Of a DNA stretch of 64,000 bases, positions 1 through 8,538 are shown piece by piece. Both the position numbers and the translations under genes were made by a program. The notes under the pieces were generated by a model. That model was not told where the DNA came from and ran no database searches. It saw only the letters and a list, made by a program, of their open reading frames with translations. The first letter of the stretch is position 1, and each line of letters begins with the position of its first letter. The DNA is taken from the NCBI RefSeq assembly GCF_000743705.1, contig NZ_JQEZ01000003.1:62014-126013 (forward strand), in the 5' to 3' direction. Source of the stretch: Ruegeria halocynthiae. Lineage in GTDB: Bacteria > Pseudomonadota > Alphaproteobacteria > Rhodobacterales > Rhodobacteraceae.

Positions 1-501
1 ATGACGCTGGGCAAACCGATGGCCAACGGGCATCCGGTTGGTGCGGTGGTGACGCGGTCCGAAATCCTGACAAGGTTCCGCAAGGGGTACCGGTATTTCA
101 ACACTTTCGGGGGCAATCCGGTATCCTGCGCCGCCGCAATGGCTGTGTTGGAGGAGATCGAGGACAAGAGCCTGATCGCAAACGCCAAAACCGTTGGGGA
201 TCACGCCCGTGCACGGCTGATGGGATTGCAGCAGAAATACGATTTCATTGGGGATGTGCGTGGCTCGGGCCTGATATTCGGGGCTGAAATGGTTCTGGAC
301 CGCGCCAGCAAAACCCCCGCAAGCGACTTTACCGACAGGGTGATCAATGCAATGCGCCATCGCGGTATCATTCATTCCAAGCTGGGGCGTCACAAGAACA
401 CGCTGAAAATCCGCCCACCGATGCCGTTTTCCATCGAAAACGCCGATCTTCTGTTTGACACGCTGGACGAGGTTCTGGCCGAAACTCCGTTTGAATCATG
501 A
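1..501 (+). CDS. Class III PLP enzyme, ethanolamine-phosphate/phosphohydroxylysine phospho-lyase-like (5' end cut off)
   Basis: This is the C-terminal part of a fold-type I, class III aminotransferase-family protein; the N-terminal half lies left of the window, so base 1 is not the start codon. The segment LGKPMANGHPVGAV holds the family's PLP-binding lysine (fifth residue visible). The run YFNTFGGNPVSCAA and the later RGSGLIFG and KIRPPMPF segments look closer to the eukaryotic AGXT2L1/AGXT2L2 phospho-lyases than to ordinary transaminases. Those enzymes remove phosphate and ammonia from phosphoethanolamine or 5-phosphohydroxylysine. The stop overlaps the start of the next gene, a small-molecule kinase, in an ATGA arrangement. 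A kinase-then-lyase pathway is therefore a natural reading. The exact substrate is inferred; a plain omega-transaminase is the alternative. Confidence 0.8.
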   Translation: MTLGKPMANGHPVGAVVTRSEILTRFRKGYRYFNTFGGNPVSCAAAMAVLEEIEDKSLIANAKTVGDHARARLMGLQQKYDFIGDVRGSGLIFGAEMVLDRASKTPASDFTDRVINAMRHRGIIHSKLGRHKNTLKIRPPMPFSIENADLLFDTLDEVLAETPFES

Positions 502-1466
502 ATGCAGTTGTCGAACAGGCACTGGTGCTGTGGGACATGACCGATGCCGCATATCGCCTGATCGCCGCGCGCGAAAATCAGGTATTTCGGGTGGATCATG
601 GCGACCGTTCATTCGCCATGCGGCTGCACCGGAAAGGGTACCGAACCGATTCCGAGTTGCGCTCGGAATTGCAGTGGATGGATGCCGTGGCGCAGGGCGG
701 CGTGCATGTCCCCAACCCGATCCCGTCACGTTCGGGTGCCTTTCTGCATGTGGTTGATGGCTATCAGATCGACATTCTGACTTGGCTGTCAGGAGCCCCT
801 GTCGGCAAAACCGGTGCGGCGTTGAAGCTGTCCGACCGTACCGGCCTGTTCCACAAAATCGGACAGGAAATGGCCCGGCTGCACGCGATCTCGGACGTCT
901 GGACGCCGCCGCAGGGGTTTGTCCGCTGTTCCTGGGACCGCAAGGGGTTGTTGGGCCCGTCACCACTGTGGGACAGGTTCTGGGACAACCCCACACTGAA
1001 CGACAGTGACCGCGCATTGTTCACTGAGCTGCGCCAGGTTGCGGACACCATGCTGGCGCGGATCGAAGAGGATTTGGACTTTGGGCTGATCCACGCTGAT
1101 CTGGTACGCGAAAATGTCATGCTGGATGGTGATCGGGTTCAACTGATTGATTTCGACGATGCCGGGTTCGGGTTCCGACTGTTCGACCTTGCCACGACGC
1201 TGATCAAGAACATGCGCGAAGAGGATTACCCCGATCTGCACGACGCGCTGATTGTGGGCTACCGGTCAGTGCGCGACATTGACCTGTCGGAGCTGGAGCT
1301 GTTCATCGTGCTCAGATCTGCAACCTATGTTGGCTGGATCATAACCCGGATGGATGAGGACGGCGCAAAGCTGCGCAATGATCGTTTCATCCGCACCACA
1401 CGGGATTTGGCACGGGACTATCTGGCACGGGTGTCCGGGCGTTCAACGCACCGAAACGGCACATAG
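498..1466 (+). CDS. APH-fold small-molecule kinase (hydroxylysine/homoserine kinase-like)
   Basis: This 322-residue protein has the aminoglycoside/choline phosphotransferase fold. The catalytic loop HADLVRENVML (Asp and Asn as in HxDxxxxN) and the metal-binding LIDFDDAG motif are intact, near residues 198-222. It probably phosphorylates an amino alcohol or hydroxy amino acid using ATP or GTP. Its start ATG overlaps the stop of the upstream class III PLP enzyme by four bases, so the two are translationally coupled. That pairing is known for hydroxylysine-kinase-type proteins next to phospho-lyases. I see no antibiotic-resistance context. Substrate assignment is inference; the fold assignment is firm. 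Confidence 0.8.
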   Translation: MNAVVEQALVLWDMTDAAYRLIAARENQVFRVDHGDRSFAMRLHRKGYRTDSELRSELQWMDAVAQGGVHVPNPIPSRSGAFLHVVDGYQIDILTWLSGAPVGKTGAALKLSDRTGLFHKIGQEMARLHAISDVWTPPQGFVRCSWDRKGLLGPSPLWDRFWDNPTLNDSDRALFTELRQVADTMLARIEEDLDFGLIHADLVRENVMLDGDRVQLIDFDDAGFGFRLFDLATTLIKNMREEDYPDLHDALIVGYRSVRDIDLSELELFIVLRSATYVGWIITRMDEDGAKLRNDRFIRTTRDLARDYLARVSGRSTHRNGT

Positions 1467-1505
1467 GGGTGCCGTTTCAGCGGCCCGTCGGGTTATCCTC
1501 CGTCC

Positions 1506-1943
1506 TCAATCCATGGCGACGATGGCTTCGACTTCGAACAGCATCGGGTCGATCGCAAGCTTAGGCACGGGAACCAGCGTTTGCGCGGGCAGCCTGTCCC
1601 CGAAAACCTGAGTGACAGCTTTGGTCAGCACGCCCAGCTTCGCCATATCATGATCCACCACATAGACGGTAAGCTTGACCACCCGATCCACGCCAACGCC
1701 AAGCGCATCAAGAACGGCAAGCAAATTGTCATACGACTGCGCAACCTGCGTCCCGAAGTCAGGCGAGAGACCTCCGTCAGCGTCCTGACCGCCCTGCCCT
1801 GAGATAAATGCCAGCCGCCCAGCGGTGGGTGCGACAACAGCAGTGCTGTAGCCATTTGGTGTCGGGTCACCAAGCTGTGGCGGGTTTACGATGGTTGGCA
1901 CCCGATCTGTTCCGATCTGTTCGAAATGGCTCTGATGGGTCAT
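1506..1943 (-). CDS. Rid/YjgF-family protein
   Basis: This 145-residue protein has the YjgF/Rid fold: GRLAFISGQGG in the first half, then VVKLTVYVVD and FEVEAIVAMD at the end. Canonical RidA enzymes hydrolyse reactive 2-aminoacrylate-type imines using a C-terminal arginine in a PAR[ST] context. Here that position reads PAQTLV (Gln121), so enamine deaminase activity of the RidA kind should not be assumed; it may belong to another Rid subgroup with a different ligand. The gene diverges from the WYL regulator starting at 2029, and a palindrome lies in the shared upstream region. It converges with the kinase gene ending at 1466. Confidence 0.88.
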   Translation of the reverse strand: MTHQSHFEQIGTDRVPTIVNPPQLGDPTPNGYSTAVVAPTAGRLAFISGQGGQDADGGLSPDFGTQVAQSYDNLLAVLDALGVGVDRVVKLTVYVVDHDMAKLGVLTKAVTQVFGDRLPAQTLVPVPKLAIDPMLFEVEAIVAMD

Positions 1944-1991
1944 GCTTTTTCTCCTTGTTACGCAATCTACGAACCCGCATAAAGGTATTCA

Positions 1992-2008
1992 GTGCCATTT
2001 TCTGGCAC
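1992..2008. promoter_or_regulatory. Candidate operator between the Rid gene and the WYL regulator
   Basis: There is a perfect inverted repeat of GTGCCA and TGGCAC separated by five bases. It sits 49 bases upstream of the Rid gene start and about 20 bases upstream of the regulator's ATG. Placement in a short divergent intergenic region suggests it is the binding site of the regulator, controlling both genes. This is inferred from position and symmetry only. Confidence 0.4.
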
Positions 2009-2028
2009 CATAAAACCGGATTGTGCAA

Positions 2029-2748
2029 ATGACTATTCGCCTGCGACATGACGCCATTGTCCGCACGCTGAGGCGTAATGGGACGGCAACGGTCGAAGAA
2101 CTGGCCCAAGCGGTCGGTGCCTCAAGGCGCACAGTCCTGCGCGACATCAGTGCGCTGCGGGATCAGGGTTTTGTTATTCATTCCGAACCCGGGCGCGGCG
2201 GCGGGGTTCAGCTTGACCCGCAATCGGTTCAGACCACCGCGCGCCTGTCCGTAACCGAAGTTTTCGCGCTGCTCATCAGTGTAGCGGCAATGCGTGCAGC
2301 CCGGACCCTGCCCTTTTCAGACTTGGCTGACGCGGGTCTGGCCAAGATCGAAAAAGCACTGCCAGCCGACAAGGTCAGGGATTTGCGCACCATTCTGGAT
2401 TGTCTGCATGTCGGGCAGCTGTCGCCCAAGCAGGATATAGGTGACATGGGCACGATTGACCCGGCCCTGCTGCCTGCCTTCGAGGTGGCCTTTCTTCAAC
2501 GGCTGAACCTACGCTTTTGCTATCACGACGCGAAAGGGGCACAGTCCCATCGTGAGGTGGAGCCGCAGGCAATGCTGATCCTGCCCCCCTTGTGGTATCT
2601 TGTTGCCTGGGACCCGGTCCGCGATGATTTTCGGCATTTTCGTATGGATCGGATCACGAGCCCCGAGGTCAACGAGGGCGCAAGATTCCGGCGCAGGCAT
2701 GTGCCCTTTGAGAACGATGTTTGCCCCTTTAACGAGTTATCGCCCTAA
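2029..2748 (+). CDS. DeoR/YafY-type HTH and WYL-domain transcriptional regulator
   Basis: This protein of about 239 residues has an N-terminal winged HTH (around residues 5-55, with ATVEELAQAVGASRRTVLRDI as the helix-turn-helix) and a C-terminal WYL-type ligand-sensing domain. The latter contains LRFCYHDAKGA and the WYLVAWDP segment that names the family. An in-frame GTG lies two codons earlier, but the ATG at 2029 is preferred. Such regulators are usually local repressors that respond to a small ligand. The divergent Rid gene and the palindrome between them make that gene, and autoregulation, the likely targets. The Opp-type ABC operon converges on this gene from the other side. Confidence 0.85.
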   Translation: MTIRLRHDAIVRTLRRNGTATVEELAQAVGASRRTVLRDISALRDQGFVIHSEPGRGGGVQLDPQSVQTTARLSVTEVFALLISVAAMRAARTLPFSDLADAGLAKIEKALPADKVRDLRTILDCLHVGQLSPKQDIGDMGTIDPALLPAFEVAFLQRLNLRFCYHDAKGAQSHREVEPQAMLILPPLWYLVAWDPVRDDFRHFRMDRITSPEVNEGARFRRRHVPFENDVCPFNELSP

Positions 2749-2794
2749 GCCCTCCGACCGCCATCAGGGGCGATCAGAGCGCGTGTATCATGGT

Positions 2795-4846
2795 TTATCC
2801 ACCCACCATCTCTGCCAGTTTCCGCGGCTGCATCTGTGGAACCTTCTGAGGTTTTTCATCCAGCGTTTCGGCGTCCAGATGGCAGTGAATGACATGCCCG
2901 TCCGCCATTTCGCGTTCTGGCGGCACAATGGTGTCGCAGACCTTGCCGATCCGACGCGGGCAGCGCCGCTGGAACGGGCATCCGCTGGCGGGTGGTGATT
3001 TCTCGGTCACGTCATCGGCCAGCAGCTTGGGCGCGACATCCGGATCGGGTTCCAGAACTGCGCCCATCAAAGTCTGTGTATAGGGGTGATAGGGCGGCGC
3101 ATATACAGCCGCCGCAGGTCCGATTTCGCACACCCGCCCCTGATACAACACCGCCACCCGGTCCGACACTGCGCGCACCACCGCCAGATCATGGCTGACA
3201 AATATATAGGATGATCCGTTTTCCCGTTGCAGCCGGGTCAACAGGGCCAAGGCGGCGGCCTGCACGGATACATCCAATGCCGAGGTTACCTCATCACACA
3301 AGGTCACCTCGGGGTTGGCCGCAAAGGCGCGCGCAACACCGACACGCTGTTTTTCACCGCCGGACAATTGGCCGGGGAACCGCGACAGGTACCGCGCGGG
3401 CAGACGTACGGCCTCCAACAGTTCTTCGGCACGGGCTTGCGCCTCGGCCCCTTTCATCCCGTGGTACAACCGCAGGGGCGCACCCAGAATTTCAGCAATG
3501 GTCTGGCGCGGATTCAACGAGGCATCCGCATTCTGAAAAATCATCTGCACCCGACGCAGGGTTTCCCGATCCCGGCGCGAAACCGGCATGGACAGGCTTT
3601 CGCCCTTGCCCAGCGTCACGGAACCGGCCTGTGTCCCCACCAACCCGGCAACAGCCCGCAAAATGGTGGATTTTCCGGACCCGCTTTCGCCAACCAACCC
3701 CAGAGTCTCGCCTTTTTTCAGCGCGAAATCCACGCGTTCGACCGTGGGTGTTTTGACAGGGCGTTTGAACAGGCGGTCCAGCAGCCCGGGTTTTGTATAG
3801 CTGATTGCAACATCGCTCAGCGCCAGCGCCAGGGTCGTTTGAATGTCAGGTTCACGATGCGTTCGGGGTCGTGGCATGTCCGGCATATCGGCGTGCAGAC
3901 AGCGCACTTGCGACGCGTTCATCCGCACCAGATCAGGCACAGCACTGCGGCAATCGCCCTGAACGATGGGACAGCGGTCGGCGAAGGCGCAGCCTGTCAG
4001 CTCGGACCCCACCGCAGGCGGCGTCCCCGGCATTGAGGCGGGCAGGCCCGGCTCCTCCAACCTTGGGATCGAGGCCAAAAGGCCACGGGTATAGGGGTGT
4101 TTGGGCGCACGAAGCACATCGCGGGTGGGCCCTTCTTCGGCCAGTTGTCCGGCGTACATCACCGCCACGCGGTCGGCGACGCGGGCGATGACCCCCATGT
4201 CGTGGCTGACATAGATCATCGCCACACCCACTTCGCGGGCCAGGGTGCGCAGAAACTCAAGAATATGGGCCTGCGTCGTGACGTCCAGCCCGGTTGTCGG
4301 CTCATCCAACAACAGCGCCTTGGCATTGCCCGCCAGCGCCATGGCCACTGCGGCCCGCTGTTGCTGCCCGCCCGACAACTCATGCGGATAGCGTTGGGCC
4401 ATGTCCGCCGGGCTGGGCAGACGGACACGCGCCAGCAATTCGACAACACGGTCCGCACGCTGCGCCGCGTTCAAATCTGCGTGCAGCCTCAGCGCCTCGT
4501 CGATCTGTTGTCCAATCCTGAGCGTCGGAGTCAAAGCCTGACCGGCATTCTGCGGGATCAGCGCGATGGCCCCACCCCGCAGCCGGGCGCGGTCCTTTTC
4601 CGACAGGGCAAACATGTCGCGCCCGTCGAAAACAACCCGGCCGCCAAACACCGACAGGCCGGATTTCAGATACCCCATCATCGCCAGCGCCACGGTCGAT
4701 TTGCCCGAGCCGCTTTCGCCGACAATGCCCAGCGTTTCCCCCGCCGCCAGCTCCAGCGAGACGCCCCGCAGGATGGGGCCCTGACGCCCTCCCTTGGCGG
4801 TAAATCCCAGCGAAAGGTCTTCGATCTTGATCAGTGGTTTGGTCAT
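2795..4846 (-). CDS. Opp-type ABC transporter, fused double ATP-binding subunit (OppDF-like)
   Basis: This 683-residue protein carries two complete ABC ATPase halves. The first half has Walker A GESGSGKSTVALAM, signature LSGGQQQRAAV and Walker B LLLDEPTTGLD. The second has GESGSGKSTILRA, LSGGEKQRVGV and VTLCDEVTSALD. Each half ends with a cysteine-containing oligopeptide-ABC C-terminal extension (for example GCAFADRCPIVQGDC), typical of OppD/OppF. The start at 4846 (MTKPLIKIEDL) is preferred over an upstream codon because it begins the conserved domain and clears the preceding permease stop at 4857. It is the last gene of the SBP-permease-permease-ATPase operon and powers import of peptide- or opine-like substrates. 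Confidence 0.93.
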   Translation of the reverse strand: MTKPLIKIEDLSLGFTAKGGRQGPILRGVSLELAAGETLGIVGESGSGKSTVALAMMGYLKSGLSVFGGRVVFDGRDMFALSEKDRARLRGGAIALIPQNAGQALTPTLRIGQQIDEALRLHADLNAAQRADRVVELLARVRLPSPADMAQRYPHELSGGQQQRAAVAMALAGNAKALLLDEPTTGLDVTTQAHILEFLRTLAREVGVAMIYVSHDMGVIARVADRVAVMYAGQLAEEGPTRDVLRAPKHPYTRGLLASIPRLEEPGLPASMPGTPPAVGSELTGCAFADRCPIVQGDCRSAVPDLVRMNASQVRCLHADMPDMPRPRTHREPDIQTTLALALSDVAISYTKPGLLDRLFKRPVKTPTVERVDFALKKGETLGLVGESGSGKSTILRAVAGLVGTQAGSVTLGKGESLSMPVSRRDRETLRRVQMIFQNADASLNPRQTIAEILGAPLRLYHGMKGAEAQARAEELLEAVRLPARYLSRFPGQLSGGEKQRVGVARAFAANPEVTLCDEVTSALDVSVQAAALALLTRLQRENGSSYIFVSHDLAVVRAVSDRVAVLYQGRVCEIGPAAAVYAPPYHPYTQTLMGAVLEPDPDVAPKLLADDVTEKSPPASGCPFQRRCPRRIGKVCDTIVPPEREMADGHVIHCHLDAETLDEKPQKVPQMQPRKLAEMVGG

Positions 4847-4856
4847 TTCTCGTCCC

Positions 4857-5699
4857 TCACACGGCGATGGCGGTTGCCCGGTCAAGGCCAAGCGCTTTGC
4901 CCACGGCGTCAGCCAGCAGATTGATTCCGATGATCAGCGAACTCAGCGCCAGACACGGCCAGAACACGCCCCACGGAGCCGTGGACAGCAGTCCGCGTTC
5001 CTGCGCCACCATCAATCCCCAATCGGGTGTGGGCGGCGTTGCCCCAAAGCCCAGAAACGACAGCGAGGAAAACGCCAGCAGCATCCAGCTCCAGCGCATC
5101 GCCCCTTCGACCAGCAGAATGTCGCTGAGGTTGGGGAACATCTCGCGCGTGATGATGGGCCACAGTTTTTCGCCCCGCGCCTTTGCGGCGGTGATGAAAT
5201 CGCGCGCGGCCACCTGCATCGCGGCCCCCCGCACCACCCGCAGCACGGCAACGCCGTAAAAGAACCCCAGGGTCGGAATGATGGTAACCGGCCCCGCCCC
5301 GCCGATCGAGATGATCAGCAGCAGGAACAGCAACCACGGCACCGACAGGAACGCATCGACAATCCGCATCGCGTATTCATCGACGCGACCACCGACCGTA
5401 CCAAAGAAGATACCGGCAAACCCACCCCACAGCGTGGCAACGACGGCGGCGGCAAAGGTCACCGCAATCGCCAGACGTCCGCCATAAATCACGCGGGAAA
5501 ACACATCGCGGCCCAAGGTATCCGTACCCATCCAATGGGTGGATGACGGGGCCAGCAGGATGGCATCGGCATTCTGCATCGTGGGGTCATAGGGGGCCAG
5601 CCACGGTGCCAGCACCGCCATAAGCACATGGCATAAGGTCAATGTCAGACCAATCGCCCCCGAAGGTCGCGCAGCCACATTCTGAATCAGGGCAAGCAT
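4857..5699 (-). CDS. Opp-type ABC transporter permease, OppC-like
   Basis: This 280-residue inner-membrane permease of the BPD_transp_1 family shows the usual N-terminal membrane helix, a periplasmic loop containing HWMGTDTLGRDVFSR (diagnostic of DppC/OppC proteins), then several helices. The cytoplasmic coupling segment TAAKARGEKLWPIITREM corresponds to the EAA loop. One base separates it from the upstream OppB-like gene (stop 5701), and the ATPase gene follows after about 10 bases, so the genes are co-transcribed. It forms the translocation channel with the OppB-like subunit. The substrate is not predictable from this protein. Confidence 0.93.
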   Translation of the reverse strand: MLALIQNVAARPSGAIGLTLTLCHVLMAVLAPWLAPYDPTMQNADAILLAPSSTHWMGTDTLGRDVFSRVIYGGRLAIAVTFAAAVVATLWGGFAGIFFGTVGGRVDEYAMRIVDAFLSVPWLLFLLLIISIGGAGPVTIIPTLGFFYGVAVLRVVRGAAMQVAARDFITAAKARGEKLWPIITREMFPNLSDILLVEGAMRWSWMLLAFSSLSFLGFGATPPTPDWGLMVAQERGLLSTAPWGVFWPCLALSSLIIGINLLADAVGKALGLDRATAIAV

Positions 5700-5700
5700 A

Positions 5701-6651
5701 TCAGTGTCCTTTCCGGCGCAGGCGCGGGTCCAGCGCCAGTGCGGCCAGATCGGCCAGCAGATTGACGCCCACGTAAATGACCGAGAAGATCAGCGCGATG
5801 GCCTGAACCAGCGGCAGATCGCGGTCAAAGATGGCCTGGATCATCAAGGTGCCCAGACCGGGATAATTGAAGACCTTTTCCACAACGACCACACCGGCCA
5901 GCAGCCAGGCGATGGTCAACGCGATCACGTTCAGCGCCGGGATCATCGCGTTGGGAACGACGTGTTTGCGGATGATCTGACGCTCGGGCACGCCTTTCAG
6001 ACGCGCCATCTGCACATAATCACTGGTCATCACGTCGATCACGCTGGCGCGCATCATCCGCATGATATGCGCGATCAGAACCGCGCTTAACACCAATACC
6101 GGCAGCACGATGTTGGGCAGCATCTGCATCAGCCCCGCGTTGGGTGGCAGAATGGTTACCGCCGGGAACCATTGCAGCGTGATGGCAAAGACATAAATCA
6201 GCGCCGTCGCGGTCACGAATTCGGGGATCGTCATTGCCAGCATCGCCGCACCCGACAGCGACAGATCCAATGGCCTGTCGCGCCGAACCCCGGCGACTAT
6301 TCCAAGAAAAATTGCCAGCGGAATGGCGATCAGTGCGGCGATCCCCCCCAATAGCGCCGTGTTACGGAACCTTTCCCGGATCAACTCGTTGATCGGTTTG
6401 CGTTTCTTCAGGGAATAGCCAAAGTCACCCTGCACAGCCCCCGACACCCACTCGCCGTAGCGGACCAGCGCCGGACGATCCAGCCCCTGTTGCTCGATGC
6501 AGCGCTCTAGCCGCGGCCCCTGGGCAAAACGTTGCAGAAATGAGGTGCAGACATTGCCCGGCAGGGCCTCGACGGCGGCGAACATGATCATCGACACAAA
6601 GGCGATGGTGAACGCCGCAAAACCAATGCGGCGCAGTATCAGGGATGGCAT
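5701..6651 (-). CDS. Opp-type ABC transporter permease, OppB-like
   Basis: This 316-residue permease follows the OppB/DppB plan. The N-terminal helix is FAAFTIAFVSMIMFAAVEAL, followed by a large periplasmic region with GDFGYSLKKRKPINELI, then helices and the coupling loop YVQMARLKGVPERQIIRKH. It pairs with the OppC-like permease that starts two bases later. The gap of about 90 bases upstream, between it and the binding-protein gene, contains a strong hairpin at 6684-6709. That arrangement is common where the binding protein is made in excess over membrane subunits. Confidence 0.93.
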   Translation of the reverse strand: MPSLILRRIGFAAFTIAFVSMIMFAAVEALPGNVCTSFLQRFAQGPRLERCIEQQGLDRPALVRYGEWVSGAVQGDFGYSLKKRKPINELIRERFRNTALLGGIAALIAIPLAIFLGIVAGVRRDRPLDLSLSGAAMLAMTIPEFVTATALIYVFAITLQWFPAVTILPPNAGLMQMLPNIVLPVLVLSAVLIAHIMRMMRASVIDVMTSDYVQMARLKGVPERQIIRKHVVPNAMIPALNVIALTIAWLLAGVVVVEKVFNYPGLGTLMIQAIFDRDLPLVQAIALIFSVIYVGVNLLADLAALALDPRLRRKGH

Positions 6652-6683
6652 GGGCTGACCCTATTTTTCAGTCAAATGGCAGC

Positions 6684-6709
6684 GCGGCCTGTTTTGAACA
6701 ACAGGCCGC
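6684..6709 (-). terminator. Hairpin between binding-protein and permease genes
   Basis: A perfect 10-bp stem (GCGGCCTGTT / AACAGGCCGC) with a six-base loop lies in the 91-base gap after the binding-protein stop. It is not followed by a clean U-run, so it may act as an RNA-stabilising or partially terminating element. That would lower permease expression relative to the binding protein. Confidence 0.55.
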
Positions 6710-6742
6710 ACCAAAAGAGATCGGACCACCGGTCCGCCGCAA

Positions 6743-8239
6743 TTACGAGTCCGAGCCGGACTTTGCGATGCCTTCATAACGGATCGAGAAATCCTCGACC
6801 GGCTGAACGCCCGACAGCTTCGCGCTGAACGCGCGCACGGTGTTCAGGTGTACCGGGATGAAGGACCCACCGTTTTCCCAAAGCTCTTTCTGCAGTTCGC
6901 CATACAGCGCCTTGCGCTTGTCGAAATCCAGTTCAGACCGGGCCGCGTCAAGCTTGGCGTCAAAATCGGGGCTGGTCCAGGCGGTTTCATTCCAGGTCGC
7001 GGACGAGCGGTAGGCCTCGTTCAGGATCTGGTCTGCCGGGCGTTGCGACCAACCGGTGGCAAAGAAGGGTTCTTTCATCCACACATCGCCCCAATATCCG
7101 TCCGCCGGGGCCGGAACCAGTTCGATGGTGATGCCCGCATCCTTGGCCTGATTTTGCAGAACTTCGGCCATTTTCACGGCCCCTTCGGAAATGTCGGACA
7201 CGAACAGCTCGACCGTCAGACCATCAGCATAGCCAGCCTCGGCCAGCAGCGCCTTGGCACCTTCGATGTCGCGGGGGCAGTCGATCTCGGCGCGGTACTG
7301 GTCGCCGGACCAGACGGGGTGGTCGCACGAGGTGATATAGCCATCCTTGCCGTAAACCAGCTTGCCCAGAGCATCGCGATCAGCCGACATGCGGATCGCC
7401 TTACGCACGCGCGGGTCATTGAGCGGTTCAATCTGCGTGTTCATCACCAGACCCACCCAACGACCGGTCGGGACCGACTGAACGGTGAAGTTCGGGTTGT
7501 TGGCAAACAGCGGAACCTGCTCGGCCGATAGCGCATAGATAAAGTCGATCTGCCCGGCTTGCAGCGCGGCCACCCGCGCATCCTGATCGGCGATGGCGAT
7601 CAGCTCAAGGTTCTCGGTGCCGACGGTGCCGCCGTAATAGTTGTCGAACCGCGTAAAGGTGGTGGTGCCCAGCGGATCGAAATCCACCATCTGGAACGGG
7701 CCGGTGCCAACGCCGCTTTCACACAGGGCGTCCAGATCGTTACCGCAGGTTTCTGCATCCAGCATCCTGATCCGGTAATCCATGACCAGCAGCGGGAAAT
7801 CGGCGTGGGATTGTTTCAGAACGACCTTGACGGTCAGCGGATCAATCACCTCGACGCGGTCAATCACCTCCATCACGCCCTTGGTGGGGCTGTCGATGGC
7901 CTCAGACTGGGTGCGCATCAGCGAAAACGCGACATCTTCGGCGGTGAAGGCATTGGCGTTGTGAAAGGTCACGTCCGGGCGCAGGTTAAAGGTCCATTCG
8001 CGGGCGTCCGGGGTTGCCTCCCAGCTCAGCGCCAGATCGGCCGAGGGACGGCCATCGTCGCCCTGACGCACCAGGCGGGAATAGACGTTCTGGATCGCCT
8101 CATAAAACCGTTGGGGCGAGATCGGGTCCATGGACTCGGACCCGCCATAGCCCAGCTCATGGGGAATGCGCAGCGTTTCAGCTGGTGCCGCAGCGCCAAG
8201 CACGGCAATGGCGGCCGAGAGCAGGAGAGATTTTTTCAT
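6743..8239 (-). CDS. Opp-type ABC transporter periplasmic substrate-binding protein (SBP family 5)
   Basis: This 498-residue extracytoplasmic binding protein starts at MKKSLLLSAAIAVLG, a clear Sec signal peptide ending at AAAPAET. The family 5 signature lies around residues 60-110 (SWEATPDAREWTFNLRPDV, then FHNANAFTAEDVAFSL). It delivers oligopeptide-, opine- or glycoside-like ligands to the permeases encoded downstream. An in-frame upstream start at 8329 would add 30 residues before the signal peptide and is rejected. It is the first gene of the operon. The 299 bases upstream, shared with the divergent L,D-transpeptidase, should hold the promoter; I see no strong palindrome there. Confidence 0.93.
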   Translation of the reverse strand: MKKSLLLSAAIAVLGAAAPAETLRIPHELGYGGSESMDPISPQRFYEAIQNVYSRLVRQGDDGRPSADLALSWEATPDAREWTFNLRPDVTFHNANAFTAEDVAFSLMRTQSEAIDSPTKGVMEVIDRVEVIDPLTVKVVLKQSHADFPLLVMDYRIRMLDAETCGNDLDALCESGVGTGPFQMVDFDPLGTTTFTRFDNYYGGTVGTENLELIAIADQDARVAALQAGQIDFIYALSAEQVPLFANNPNFTVQSVPTGRWVGLVMNTQIEPLNDPRVRKAIRMSADRDALGKLVYGKDGYITSCDHPVWSGDQYRAEIDCPRDIEGAKALLAEAGYADGLTVELFVSDISEGAVKMAEVLQNQAKDAGITIELVPAPADGYWGDVWMKEPFFATGWSQRPADQILNEAYRSSATWNETAWTSPDFDAKLDAARSELDFDKRKALYGELQKELWENGGSFIPVHLNTVRAFSAKLSGVQPVEDFSIRYEGIAKSGSDS

Positions 8240-8538
8240 GTCGTTGCCTTCAGGTGAAAATCGGGGAGGCTTGAGGAGTGCGCTCCCATCCGGTGCATGG
8301 CCATTAGGTGTCGATGGTAACGGATTCATGTCACTTTGCTGAAACTATGATGACGTCGCGCATTAGCCCGCGCAGCCAAAGGGTCAAATGGATGCGGGCA
8401 CAAGGGACACAGGTTGTCGCTATATTTCCCGTGTTGGGAAAACCAGTTGAAGCACCATCGGATAAACACGCTATGCTGGGACTTTGACCGCAGGGCCGAT
8501 AGGGCCATGAAACGTGATTGAAAACCTGGATCAGAACC

